From: Calothrix sp. MO_167.B42
GTDB taxonomy: Bacteria > Cyanobacteriota > Cyanobacteriia > Cyanobacteriales > Nostocaceae
NCBI GenBank assembly: GCA_030065255.1
Contig: JASJCX010000010.1
Location: forward strand, 1 to 40,551
Direction: 5' to 3'
DNA: 40,551 nt
The position numbers and the translations under genes were made by a program. This document shows positions 9,883-18,183 of this stretch, piece by piece. Every line of letters starts with the position of its first letter. Position 1 is the first letter of the stretch. The notes beneath the pieces were generated by a model. The model was not told the DNA's origin and made no database searches. It was given only the letters and a program-made list of their open reading frames with translations.

Positions 9883-10509
9883 ATGCAAAATCAAGTGTCT
9901 GATAATAACTCTAGCCCGCAACCAAATAGTTCCTGGATGGGAGAGCTGCTGAGAACCGTTGGATTGAGTATTGTACTCGCCCTAGGAATTCGTACATTTG
10001 TCGCTGAAGCCAGATGGATTCCCACTGGTTCTATGGAGCCTACTTTACATGGAACCCCTAATCAGTGGGAAGCAGACAAAATAATTGTTGATAAACTCGG
10101 TTATAAGTTTACCAAACCAAAACGGGGAGATATTGTCGTGTTCTCTCCCACTAAAAATCTCCAAAGCGAAGAATACGAAGATGCGTTTATTAAGCGTATT
10201 GTTGCTCTACCGGGGGAGAAGGTAGAACTTAAACAAGGTAAAGTTTTCATTAATGATCGACCACTGCGGGAAAACAAATATCTTGTATCTTCACAAATTA
10301 CCTCGGTGGAGGTATGCACATCCGGACAGCAACCACCTTTCCTTTCAAAATCCCAAACTATTCCTGACGATTCATACCTAGTCCTAGGGGATAATCGTGG
10401 TAGCAGCTATGATAGTCGTTGCTGGGGGGTAGTGCCCCGTGAGAATATTATTGGTCGTGCTGTGCTGCGTTTTTGGCCCCTAAATAATCTTGGTGGTATT
10501 GATAAGTAG
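9883..10509 (+). CDS. lepB: Signal peptidase I
   Basis: 208 aa type I leader peptidase that cuts signal peptides from exported proteins at the membrane surface. One transmembrane segment spans residues 24-41. The catalytic serine lies in PTGSMEPTL (Ser50) and the general-base lysine in AFIKRIVALPGE (Lys104). Box E is LVLGDNRGSSYDSRCWG. ATG 9883 is preferred to the TTG at 9871 because it gives the ordinary short hydrophilic cytoplasmic tail. A TATACT -10-like hexamer lies at 9854-9859, with no clear -35. The next gene on the strand is the MOSC protein, separated by a hairpin. Confidence 0.95.
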   Translation: MQNQVSDNNSSPQPNSSWMGELLRTVGLSIVLALGIRTFVAEARWIPTGSMEPTLHGTPNQWEADKIIVDKLGYKFTKPKRGDIVVFSPTKNLQSEEYEDAFIKRIVALPGEKVELKQGKVFINDRPLRENKYLVSSQITSVEVCTSGQQPPFLSKSQTIPDDSYLVLGDNRGSSYDSRCWGVVPRENIIGRAVLRFWPLNNLGGIDK

Positions 10510-10569
10510 GTTTTAATATGTAAAACTCCCATAATTAGGTTATTAACCTTGCGGTAGTATGTCCGGAAT

Positions 10570-10608
10570 GGGCAACCAATTGCCACTGCAATGGCAATTT
10601 TCTTGCCC
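10570..10608. other. Long hairpin between lepB and the MOSC gene
   Basis: GGGCAA (10570-10575) pairs with TTGCCC (10603-10608), and inside it AATTGCCA pairs with TGGCAATT around CTGCAA. This gives a 14-bp two-part stem. There is no U-run. It may be an interspersed repeat or an RNA-processing structure between the two genes. Confidence 0.6.
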
Positions 10609-10638
10609 CAGTCGATTAGATAACTGACAAGAGAATTG

Positions 10639-11418
10639 ATGCCTTACCTAGCCAAAATCCTCCTCTATCCAATTAAATCATTGGATGGAGTGGAAGTATC
10701 TCAAACCCAAGTTCTTCCCAGTGGTGCATTAAAATGCGATCGCTCTTTTGCCATGTTCGATCCACAAGATAAATTTATCAATGGTAAGCGCAATCCACGG
10801 GTGCATTTATTACGTTCGTGTTTTAACTTGGATAAGCAAACGGTTTCGTTGCAAATTCCAGAGGTAGGGTCAAAAGATTTTCATTTACATCTAGATAGGG
10901 AAGCGTTAACAGGGGCTTTGAGTGATTTTTTTGGTATGACGGTGCGAATACAAGATAATGAGGTGATGGGATTTCCTGATGATACCAAATCACCTGGTCC
11001 GACAATTATTAGTACTGCGACTTTAACAGAAGTTGCTTCTTGGTTCCCTGGGGTGACTGTAGAACAGGTACGTCGTCGTATACGGGCAAATTTGGAAGTT
11101 GACGGGGTACCAGCATTTTGGGAAGACGGATTATTCACACAAGCTGGAGGTACCGTATCTTTTCGGATTGGAGATGTGCTTTTTTTGGGGGTAAATCCCT
11201 GTCAGCGATGTGTAGTCCCAACCAGAAATCCGGAAACAGGGGAAGTTTACCGTGGCTTTCAACAAATATTTGCTTCCCAGCGCCAAAAAACCCTACCTGT
11301 TTGGGTAAATAAATCTCGCTTCAATCACTTTTATAAGCTGGCTGTAAATACTCGCATCTCGTCGCTCACACCATCTGATGTTTTGTCAGTTGGAGACACA
11401 ATTGAGATAATTTCTTAA
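10639..11418 (+). CDS. MOSC domain-containing protein (YcbX/mARC-like)
   Basis: 259 aa. The N-terminal MOSC beta-barrel begins YLAKILLYPIKSLDGVEV (residues 3-20) and contains GALKCDRSFAMFD. The C-terminal MOSC domain holds RRRIRANLEVDG and the cysteine pair of NPCQRCVVPTRNPETGE near residue 200. The family binds molybdenum cofactor or transfers sulfur to it and often works with a ferredoxin reductase partner. No such partner domain is fused here, so the protein may rely on a separate electron carrier. ATG 10639 is preferred to TTG 10636. Its substrate is unknown. Confidence 0.88.
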   Translation: MPYLAKILLYPIKSLDGVEVSQTQVLPSGALKCDRSFAMFDPQDKFINGKRNPRVHLLRSCFNLDKQTVSLQIPEVGSKDFHLHLDREALTGALSDFFGMTVRIQDNEVMGFPDDTKSPGPTIISTATLTEVASWFPGVTVEQVRRRIRANLEVDGVPAFWEDGLFTQAGGTVSFRIGDVLFLGVNPCQRCVVPTRNPETGEVYRGFQQIFASQRQKTLPVWVNKSRFNHFYKLAVNTRISSLTPSDVLSVGDTIEIIS

Positions 11419-12307
11419 TTTCATATCTTGCACCTGCACCATAGAAGGGTCAATCAATTTTAGATTTTAGATTAAATAATTGACCCCATGCCTAAAGTTA
11501 GGGGCTTGTCAAGTCAGTTAAGGGAAAAACTACAAAAAAATATCTTATATCAAAAGATAACTATGTAACTATGCAAATCAATAAATCCGGTTGATTTTTG
11601 TTAGATTCATGCAAAAAACCTTATCTACCTGAAAGTTATTACTGGCAAAATTTTTAGTTGCTTTATTGTTACATAAATCAAGAATAAAGCTATTTATATA
11701 AGGACTCGATCCATATATAGACTTTGAGCAATATATATTCATGTTATGTCCGAGAAACACAATTTTTATATTTCATAATCTCTACATTACTTTTATCATA
11801 AGTGTTCAAGCTGGCATGATATTACACATAGATGGTGCAAAATTATTATTCTGACTCAAATATCTTGACATAATTGCTATAAAAATTTATACCAGTATAT
11901 AACTGCTGTAATGTATCACTACAAATAAGTCTATTGTTTAATACTCCACCTATCTATAGTTAAATATAGGAATCCGGTTTAATTTGCACAAAAGAGGTCT
12001 AGGATGTGTGAGCGATAGCGTAACACACCAAAATCTTAATAAGGTATATCACGAACTACATTCTGACATACTCTACAGGGTCTAATTTTGTTTAAAATAG
12101 AATTTACGCAACTGGCATATTTTTTATGTTCGTAGTAGGGGATTTATCGCTTACTACAAACTTGAATTCAGACTTTCCTTGTGACACCCAGCTTTAGTCA
12201 TGAAAAAATCAAATAATAATCCTATATATTAAATGCAAGCAAAAAAACACAAATCTATCAACTTTGGAATATATCAATAAAAATATTTGCACAATGGCAA
12301 AACTAGT
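11419..12307. other. 890-bp gene-free AT-rich spacer
   Basis: No convincing gene is present. A hairpin (GGGTCAAT 11457-11464 with ATTGACCC 11479-11486) follows the MOSC stop by 38 bp and may end transcription. A second palindrome, GTGTG...CACAC around GAGCGATAGCG, lies at about 12004-12027 and resembles common cyanobacterial repeats. The rest is AT-rich leader for the c-di-GMP gene, with no promoter I can assign. Confidence 0.6.
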
Positions 12308-14131
12308 ATGAATCGAATTACAAGAGATATTTTAGTGATTGATAATAAACCGGATAATCTGCGAAGTTTGTTCTCAGTTTTACATGATAATGGTTATAAT
12401 GTCCGTGAAGCTTTGACCTGGCAAATGGCAGTAGAGATTTGTAAAATTAAGTTGCCAGATTTAATTTTATTAGATATTATCATGCCCGACATAGATGGTT
12501 ATGAGATTTGCCTACGATTAAAAAAATGGCACTTAACTGCGGATATTCCCATCATTTTCATGAGTACAATAAATGATATTTTTGATAAAGTTAAAGCATT
12601 TAATACTGGGTGTGTAGATTATATAACCAAACCTTTTGCCTTTGAAGAAGTTCTTGCAAGAATAAATAATCATCTAGAATTGAGAAGGGTAAAAATAGAG
12701 ATATTACAATTAAATTCTGAGCTAGAAAACAGAGTTAAAAAACGCACTCAAGACCTAGAAAATGCCCTCAAAGAACTACAGCATTCAATCCATGTTCGTC
12801 AAGAATTACAAACAAAGTTATTAGATATAGTACTTCATGATTCTCTTACAGGTTTACCTAACCGAGTTTTATTTATTAGAAAATTAGAAAATGCACTTGG
12901 GCAAGCAAAACAAGAACCTAGTTATAAGTTTGCGGTTTTATTTTTAGATTGCGATCGCTTCAAGGTGATAAATGATTCTTTAGGTCATTTGGTGGGGGAT
13001 GAATTACTGGTAGCCATAGCCCATCGGCTGCAAGCATCTCTGAGTCCATTTGATACTTTATCTAGATTGGGAGGGGATGAATTTGGTATTCTTTTAGAGA
13101 ATATTACTGATATTAATTCAGCGATTATGATTGCTGAGGAAATTTTAAAAAATTTATCTATAGCTTTTCATTTATCTAGATATGAAGTGTTCATGAATGC
13201 CAGTATTGGGATTAATTGGGGTAGTCGTGATTACGATCAACCGGAATATTTGTTGCGAGATGCAGATACGGCAATGTATCGGGCTAAAGCTCTGGGAAGG
13301 GCAAGATATCATGTTTTCGATCCACTAATGTATCAAGAAGCAATTAAACTTTTACAATTAGAAAATGACCTGAGAAAAGCTGTAGAAAGGCAAGAATTTT
13401 TAGTTTATTATCAGCCAATTATTTCTTTATCTACAGGTAAAATTACTTCCCTCGAAGCCTTAGTGCGTTGGCAACATCCTATTCGGGGTTTGGTTCCTCC
13501 CATCGAATTTATTCCTGCATCGGAAGAAATCGGTTTAATCAATGAAATTAATCTCTGGGTTTTACAAACGGCTTGTGAAACGCTCGCGAATTGGTATGAA
13601 CAAAAATTAATTGATGATGATTCTTTATGTGTTAATGTTAATTTAAGTGCTCGTTTATTTTCTCAAAAGGAATTAATTACACAAATAGATACAATTATTG
13701 AACATACTGGGATTAATCCGATTAATCTGAAAATAGAAATTACAGAAAGTGTAATTATGGAAAATAGTACTGCTATCAAAAATATTCTGTATCAGCTAAA
13801 AGAACGGAATATTTTTCTAATTATGGATGATTTTGGTACGGGATATTCTTCCTTAAGTTACCTACATAGTTTTCCTTTTAATTCTCTGAAAATTGATAAA
13901 TCTTTTGTCAAAAGAATGCAAGAAAACCAGGAAAATATGGGTTTGGTACCTGCTATGATTGGCATTGCTCACTCTATGGGTATGGCTGCGATTGCAGAAG
14001 GAGTGGAAACTCCAGAACAATTGGCTCAATTGAGAAGTTTAAATTGTGATTATGCCCAAGGATATCTCTTTTCTCATCCCTTACATCAAGAATTAATCAT
14101 AGATTTAATCTCTTCTTCTCCTCAATGGTGA
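12308..14131 (+). CDS. Response regulator with GGDEF and EAL domains (c-di-GMP turnover)
   Basis: 607 aa with three domains. An N-terminal REC domain (residues 5-120) has the phospho-acceptor Asp in LPDLILLDIIMPDIDGY and the conserved Lys in YITKPF. A coiled-coil linker (about 125-170) follows, then a GGDEF domain (about 175-335) with intact LGGDEFG, and an EAL domain (about 350-600). The EAL domain keeps SLEALVRW, NVNLSAR, ITESVIM, MDDFGTGYSS, LKIDKSFV and AEGVETPEQ. All catalytic motifs of both output domains look intact. The inhibitory I-site (RxxD, five residues before GGDEF) reads SPFD and is lost. ATG 12308 is preferred to TTG 12287. No histidine kinase gene is adjacent, so it is an orphan regulator. 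A heptamer repeat begins right after the stop. Confidence 0.93.
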   Translation: MNRITRDILVIDNKPDNLRSLFSVLHDNGYNVREALTWQMAVEICKIKLPDLILLDIIMPDIDGYEICLRLKKWHLTADIPIIFMSTINDIFDKVKAFNTGCVDYITKPFAFEEVLARINNHLELRRVKIEILQLNSELENRVKKRTQDLENALKELQHSIHVRQELQTKLLDIVLHDSLTGLPNRVLFIRKLENALGQAKQEPSYKFAVLFLDCDRFKVINDSLGHLVGDELLVAIAHRLQASLSPFDTLSRLGGDEFGILLENITDINSAIMIAEEILKNLSIAFHLSRYEVFMNASIGINWGSRDYDQPEYLLRDADTAMYRAKALGRARYHVFDPLMYQEAIKLLQLENDLRKAVERQEFLVYYQPIISLSTGKITSLEALVRWQHPIRGLVPPIEFIPASEEIGLINEINLWVLQTACETLANWYEQKLIDDDSLCVNVNLSARLFSQKELITQIDTIIEHTGINPINLKIEITESVIMENSTAIKNILYQLKERNIFLIMDDFGTGYSSLSYLHSFPFNSLKIDKSFVKRMQENQENMGLVPAMIGIAHSMGMAAIAEGVETPEQLAQLRSLNCDYAQGYLFSHPLHQELIIDLISSSPQW

Positions 14132-14133
14132 GC

Positions 14134-14168
14134 TGACAGTTGACAGTTGACAGTTGACAGTTGACAGC
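14134..14168. repeat. Heptamer STRR, (TGACAGT)x5
   Basis: Five tandem units begin 3 bases after the stop codon of the GGDEF-EAL gene. They are followed at 14191-14221 by a 31-bp sequence found again at 28517-28547, also beside TTGACAG units. Confidence 0.9.
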
Positions 14169-14190
14169 TGATAGTTTTTGAGTATAACAA

Positions 14191-14221
14191 TATTGTCCTA
14201 ACCAATATGTCCATTGCTATA
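14191..14221. repeat. Copy A of a 31-bp dispersed repeat linked to TTGACAG arrays
   Basis: It begins TATTGTCCTAAC and ends ATGTCCATTGCTATA. It matches 28517-28547 at 29 of 31 positions; the differences are T/C and C/T. Confidence 0.7.
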
Positions 14222-14324
14222 ATCTAATATAATTTAAAAATAATTAAAATAGCCAGGGCATTGACGAATCCCACCATCACACCACGGGAGAATATTACTG
14301 TCCTCAGACTCAATAATATTTTAT

Positions 14325-14370
14325 AGAGGAAAAAAATAAAAATGTTCGCTATTTTTATTCAGCGAACATT
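14325..14370 (-). terminator. Rho-independent-type terminator of the GST-like gene
   Basis: On the minus strand, a perfect 10-bp stem AATGTTCGCT/AGCGAACATT (14341-14350 with 14361-14370) is followed by a T-rich tract (14325-14340 read in reverse). It lies 35 bp past the stop of the leftward GST-like gene, exactly where its terminator is expected. Confidence 0.85.
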
Positions 14371-14404
14371 AAACTAACTGTGATATATTTTTAAATACTT
14401 AAGT

Positions 14405-15058
14405 TTACACAAAGGGCTGGAAGTCATCATGGGAGAGTAAATTATCATCATTGATACTAATATGACTTGGCTGATTTTGCACCCTTTTTATCCATTGTTG
14501 AATAGCTGGGAATTTGTGTAAATCAAATCCTCCTTCATGGGCTACATGGGTGTAGGCAAATAAACTAATATCAGCAATGGTATAACGCTCATCTACAAAA
14601 AATTGATGATTTTGTAAATGGTTATCCATTACCATTAATGCTGCATACCCAGGTTCTCGTTGCTGTTCTATTAATTGATGATATTCTTCTGGTTTACCCA
14701 AAATAGATATCCAATACCGGGATTTAGCGATAAAAGGTTCGTGGCTATACTGTTCAAAGAATAGCCACTGTAGTACTTGTGCCCGGAGGAAGGGATTGTA
14801 TGGCAGAAATTCTGTCCCTTCACTCAGATAAACTAATATGGCATTGGACTCTGACAAATATTTTCCGGAGTCAATTTCTAACAAGGGAATTTTTCCCACG
14901 GGGTTTTTACTTAAAAATTCTGGGGTGCGAGTTTCTCCCTTGAGGATATTCATTTCTATTCTTTCAAAGGGCATGCCAATTTGTGTCAACAAAAGGCGTA
15001 TTTTATAACCATTCCCAGAAGGTAAAAAATCGTACAGACGCAGCGTTCTCATGCCCAT
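14405..15058 (-). CDS. Glutathione S-transferase family protein
   Basis: 217 aa, normal GST length. The N-terminal thioredoxin-like domain (residues 3-80) starts LRLYDFLPSGNGYKIRLLL, with Ser14 in the position of the catalytic Ser/Cys, then NPVGKIPLLE (cis-Pro) and LSESNAILVYL (Glu-Ser pair contacting the glutathione gamma-glutamyl group). The all-helical C-terminal domain has the N-capping motif YTIADISLFAYTH. It is likely a cytosolic detoxification or stress enzyme with unknown substrate. An alternative start is Met3 (15052). It is convergent with the c-di-GMP gene, and a terminator hairpin lies just downstream. Confidence 0.9.
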   Translation of the reverse strand: MGMRTLRLYDFLPSGNGYKIRLLLTQIGMPFERIEMNILKGETRTPEFLSKNPVGKIPLLEIDSGKYLSESNAILVYLSEGTEFLPYNPFLRAQVLQWLFFEQYSHEPFIAKSRYWISILGKPEEYHQLIEQQREPGYAALMVMDNHLQNHQFFVDERYTIADISLFAYTHVAHEGGFDLHKFPAIQQWIKRVQNQPSHISINDDNLLSHDDFQPFV

Positions 15059-15462
15059 ATTTTTGGAGATGAAGATTATAAGTATTTATGATGATTTAAA
15101 TTACAATATATTCTCTCATAAAACAAATATATAACTGAAATTTTTTAGAAATTTCATATCTAGCGATTTATTATTTTTCCTGGAATAAATAATCACTTAA
15201 GGTATTATTTATACCAATTCTTGATGTTTGAAATTTCTAGTTTTTTCACCTGAATAACTAATGTATACTTCATTCTGTAAGGATTAGATTGTTAACAAAT
15301 AAGTAATAAAGCAATTGGAGTATAAACAAGAAAAGTATCCGATACTACTAGCACTGCGGGTGAAAATCAAACAGAAGGTTTTATCAATAGGTGCAGTTTG
15401 CAAGTATGGGATATTTTTGTTGGTAAATTCTTTATTGGCATTGCTAATTACAGGTATGCCAA

Positions 15463-15592
15463 CAGCCCCCAAACCCCCAATAATGCGGGGAAAGATAATT
15501 TAAAGTCCCCCGCCCCCCTAACCCCCCAATATTGGGGGGGAATAAGCAGATGCTTTGCTTTTTTACAGATGGGGATTTAGGGGGCGTTACTC
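15463..15592. repeat. C/G-run interspersed repeat
   Basis: Repeated CCCCCAA, CCCCCTAACCCCCC and TTGGGGGGG blocks, ending TTTAGGGGGCG. Strings shared with 24839-24930 include CCCCCAAT, TTAGGGGGCG and (C)CCCCTAA, which points to the same repeat family. Confidence 0.55.
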
Positions 15593-15674
15593 AAACAACA
15601 AAAATACATTCATACTTCAATTCGGTAATGTCCCTTTATCTTTGACCATATTGGGTCAATACTGGGTCATCATG

Positions 15675-15710
15675 ATATTTGACACTCCCCACGCCTAAAG
15701 GCTGGCGCAC
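15675..15710 (-). mobile_element. Solo right end of an IS200/IS605-type element
   Basis: On the minus strand, a hairpin CCAGCCTTTAGGCGTGG is followed by GGAGTGTCAAAT. The same arrangement (hairpin with GCCTTTAGGC, then GGAGAGTGTCAAAT) ends the relic at 34149-34178. No transposase remains. Confidence 0.45.
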
Positions 15711-15868
15711 TACACCCCCATAGTTATAAACTAGGGGCACTGTGCGCGTTTTCGGTAGAGTGAGAAAATAACAGACCATTTTGCTAACAATTTGCTAAAA
15801 TCCGACATCGGAGAGTTGGGCAATGTTGGGTTTGGGATTTTGCACAAAGCTTTCAACGTAGTATTAAT

Positions 15869-17095
15869 TTGGGAAGGATTGGTAAAGTGGTTGATGATGG
15901 AAAGTTAGTAAATACGGAAATAACTAACCCCCGGGACTTTTTATGGCGGTTCTGGTTTACTTTACCCATCTATCCATTTAGTCAGCGACGGACGATTCGC
16001 CAGGAAGTTGTTAAGGATACTATCTGGACTTTCGATCAGTTGCAGGGTATTTTGTATGTTGTAGTTCCCATACGTATGACTGTTGTCAAGTTAGATGCAG
16101 GAGGACTACTGGTTTACGCACCGATCGCACCAACTGGGGAATGTATCCGCTTACTAGGGGAGTTGGTGGCTATCCATGGTGATGTAAAGTATATTATTTT
16201 ACCGACAGTTTCTGGTTTGGAGCATAAGGTATTTGTTGGTCCTTTCGCCCGTAAGTTTCCCCAGGCAAGGGTATTTATTACTCCTGGTCAGTGGAGTTTC
16301 CCTGTAAATTTACCGCTAAGTTGGTTGGGGTTGCCAACAAAACGCACTCATATTTTGCCATCAGATATTAATCAAGCTCCCTTTGGGAATGAGTTTGACT
16401 ATGCAATTCTTGGTCCGATTAAATTAGGAACTGGTAACTTTGCAGAGGTAGGATTTTTTCACAAGGCTTCCGGTAGTTTGTTGGTGACGGATATGGTAGT
16501 TTCTATCCCAGCAGAACCACCAGCGATCGCTCAATTAGATCCATATCCTTTATTATTTCATGCTCGGGATAAATCTACGGATGGGATTGTAGATAGTTAT
16601 ACTAATCGGCTCAAGGGATGGCAACGTATTGCTTTATTTGGTATGTATTTCCGTCCTCGGGCTTTGGAAATAATTCCCTGGGGTAAAGTTTTCCGTAATG
16701 CGTTTCAAGCTACAGAACGTTCTTGGAAGGCCTATTGGGGATTATACCCTTTCCAATGGCAACCACATTGGCAGGATTCTTTCCATGCTTTGCGGGGAAA
16801 TGGCCGTTTGTTCGTGGCACCAATTTTACAGGCTTTGATTCTCAATCGCGTCCCTAGGGAAACCCTAAGTTGGGTTGATAGGGTAGCACAATGGGATTTT
16901 CAGCGAGTGATTCCTTGTCATTTAGATTCTCCAATTGTCGCTACTCCCGAGCAATTTAGACAAGCTTTTGGCTTTTTGTCGGCACATAATCAAGGCGGTA
17001 GTTTGCCGGAAGAGGATTTTCAGGTGCTCAGGGAAATTGATGCTCAATTAAATCAGTTTGGTATTTTACCACCTGCGAAAGAGAAAGTTTTGTAA
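15869..17095 (+). CDS. DUF4336 domain-containing protein
   Basis: Up to 408 aa. DUF4336 proteins have a metallo-beta-lactamase-like fold and unknown function, and are widespread in cyanobacteria and plastids. Family strings seen are EVVKDTIWTFDQLQGI, VVVPIRMTVVKL, LVYAPIAPTGECIRLL, YIILPTVSGLEHKVFVGPFARKFP, LLVTDMVVSIP and the C-terminal RVIPCHLDSPI. The start is uncertain: the longest frame begins at TTG 15869 and I see no better ATG before the conserved region. The 3' end abuts a decayed xisI on the opposite strand, whose open frame overlaps the last 68 bp. Confidence 0.85.
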   Translation: MGRIGKVVDDGKLVNTEITNPRDFLWRFWFTLPIYPFSQRRTIRQEVVKDTIWTFDQLQGILYVVVPIRMTVVKLDAGGLLVYAPIAPTGECIRLLGELVAIHGDVKYIILPTVSGLEHKVFVGPFARKFPQARVFITPGQWSFPVNLPLSWLGLPTKRTHILPSDINQAPFGNEFDYAILGPIKLGTGNFAEVGFFHKASGSLLVTDMVVSIPAEPPAIAQLDPYPLLFHARDKSTDGIVDSYTNRLKGWQRIALFGMYFRPRALEIIPWGKVFRNAFQATERSWKAYWGLYPFQWQPHWQDSFHALRGNGRLFVAPILQALILNRVPRETLSWVDRVAQWDFQRVIPCHLDSPIVATPEQFRQAFGFLSAHNQGGSLPEEDFQVLREIDAQLNQFGILPPAKEKVL

Positions 17096-17108
17096 TTGAA
17101 GTAATAAG

Positions 17109-17228
17109 TTGATCGTTGTGGGTATCAAAAACTGTAAACTGCTCCAGATTCCCGTAAGAGGGCTTGAACTTGTTATGCTCCCTCAGTAACTGCTGAATCC
17201 ATTGCCGATACTGGTTTAGTCGCTCCAT
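17109..17228 (-). pseudogene. xisI: xisI remnant (fdxN-element excision controlling factor XisI-like), 3'-truncated
   Basis: The minus strand from ATG 17226-17228 reads MERLNQYRQWIQQLLREH, then YGNLEQFTVFDTHNDQ. This is the N-terminal 40 residues of XisI, a family of about 110 aa. The similarity stops at 17109 where a GTAATAAGT repeat-like sequence begins, and the frame runs on with unrelated residues to 17028. About 65% of the gene is missing. The start overlaps the end of the xisH remnant, the usual xisH-xisI coupling. It cannot encode a functional XisI. Confidence 0.8.
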
Positions 17229-17356
17229 TTTACAATCACCTCTTGCTCAGGATCGAAAATGAGAAGTTTAACGTTATATTCAGCGACACTCAACTGCGCT
17301 AATTCTCCAGAGAAAAAGTTTCGATAGACTTTTACCGGGACTGCTAAAAAGCCTAA
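17216..17356 (-). pseudogene. xisH: xisH remnant, 5'-truncated C-terminal fragment
   Basis: The minus strand reads LGFLAVPVKVYRNFFSG, then LIFDPEQEVIVKWSD and TAA (17216-17218). This is the C-terminal third of XisH, a PD-(D/E)XK-like endonuclease-fold protein of about 138 aa. The upstream frame closes at TGA (17381-17383) without a start, so the N-terminal two thirds are deleted. It overlaps the xisI start by 13 bp. Together they are a relic of a xisHI pair cut at both ends. Confidence 0.75.
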
Positions 17357-17429
17357 TTTTATTACAAGGATGTAATATAATCAAACTTATTTTTATTTAG
17401 AGTAAATAAGTAATTAAGTTAAAAATACT

Positions 17430-17681
17430 ATGACCAAAGTAAATCTAGACTTACCAGAAGAAGTCTTTTCAACCCGTCGCCTGACCCCAGATGATTTTGT
17501 CCGTGATATGCGCCTTGCTGCTGCTATATACTGGTATCAAAAAGGTGAAGTTTCCCAGGAAAAAGCTGCCCAAATTGCAGGTTTAAACCGCCGCGACTTC
17601 CTTGCAGCCCTAGCGCGGGAACAGGTAGATGTGTTTGCAGTAGATATGGATGACTTGCAAAGAGAGTTAAACCGTGGCTGA
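17430..17681 (+). CDS. UPF0175 family antitoxin
   Basis: 83 aa. Residues 18-70 match the UPF0175 pattern: DFVRDMRLAAAIYWYQKGEVSQEKAAQIAGLNRRDFLAAL, a helix-turn-helix-like DNA-binding unit of antitoxins that pair with PIN-type (DUF3368) toxins. It starts at ATG 17430 and its stop overlaps the next gene's GTG by 8 bp, the coupling typical of toxin-antitoxin operons. It probably neutralises the downstream protein and represses its own promoter. It lies immediately after the xisHI debris, in an accessory pocket. Confidence 0.88.
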   Translation: MTKVNLDLPEEVFSTRRLTPDDFVRDMRLAAAIYWYQKGEVSQEKAAQIAGLNRRDFLAALAREQVDVFAVDMDDLQRELNRG

Positions 17682-18180
17682 GAGTTTATCTAGTGCAGCG
17701 ATACACCCGGCAATTAACACCTCCCCACTGATTTTTTTGACCAAGGGCGGCTTTCTCCACCTATTGCAGATAGTCAGTCCAGAAATTGTTGTCCCCCAAG
17801 CAGTAGCAACTGAAATTCAGGCATACGGTGCCACAGATGTAACCGCCCAAGCTCTAGCTACCACACCTTGGTTAGTAATAAAAGAAACACCACCCGTTCC
17901 CTCAATCATTGAAAACTGGGATTTGGGAGCTGGGGAATCTGCTGTACTGAGCTGGGGTTATGTTAGAGAAGGCACTGAGATTATCGTAGATGACTTAGCA
18001 GCCCGTCGTTGTGCAGTAGCTTTGGGAATTCCAGTACGGGGAACTCTAGGTATAGTTCTTACTGCCAAACAACAGGGGGCAATTCCAGCAGCGCGTCCAG
18101 TTTTAGAACAATTGCGTCTGTGCGGAATGTACTTATCTGACCGAGTTATGAATCAAGCACTGGCATTAGTAGGGGAATGA
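17674..18180 (+). CDS. DUF3368 PIN-domain toxin-like protein
   Basis: 168 aa from GTG 17674. PIN-fold landmarks are AINTSPLIFLTKGGFLHLL (residues 12-30), a central VVPQAVATEI, LGAGESAVLSW (acidic Glu) and VDDLAARRCA (paired Asp), followed by GTLGIVLTAKQQG. The first acidic residue expected of active PIN nucleases (Asp in DTSxLI) is Asn here (INTSPLI). I recall Asn at this position in many DUF3368 members, so activity cannot be judged from sequence. It is translationally coupled to the UPF0175 gene. It probably cleaves RNA and is inhibited by the partner; this is inference from the family. Confidence 0.85.
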   Translation: MAESLSSAAIHPAINTSPLIFLTKGGFLHLLQIVSPEIVVPQAVATEIQAYGATDVTAQALATTPWLVIKETPPVPSIIENWDLGAGESAVLSWGYVREGTEIIVDDLAARRCAVALGIPVRGTLGIVLTAKQQGAIPAARPVLEQLRLCGMYLSDRVMNQALALVGE

Positions 18181-18183
18181 AGG

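Larger units (their letters stand above)
15059..15868. other. 810-bp repeat-rich spacer without a gene
   Basis: The left part (15059-15300) is AT-rich. A cluster of C5/G5 runs at about 15463-15592 (CCCCCAA..., ...TTGGGGG, GGGGATTTAGGGGGCG) matches the core of the palindromic element at 24.84-24.93 kb. A mobile-element end lies at 15675-15710. Short open frames here are repeat-derived and not called as genes. Confidence 0.6.

Noticed and set aside
10570-10608. tRNA or small structured RNA between lepB and the MOSC gene
   Set aside because: A single long hairpin only; no cloverleaf, T-arm or CCA-type end.
11578-11760. Minus-strand 60-codon frame in the 870-bp spacer
   Set aside because: AT-rich chance frame with no ribosome-binding site or recognisable sequence.
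15284-15580. Three short frames around 15.3-15.6 kb
   Set aside because: They run through C/G-run repeats; their proteins reflect repeat sequence.
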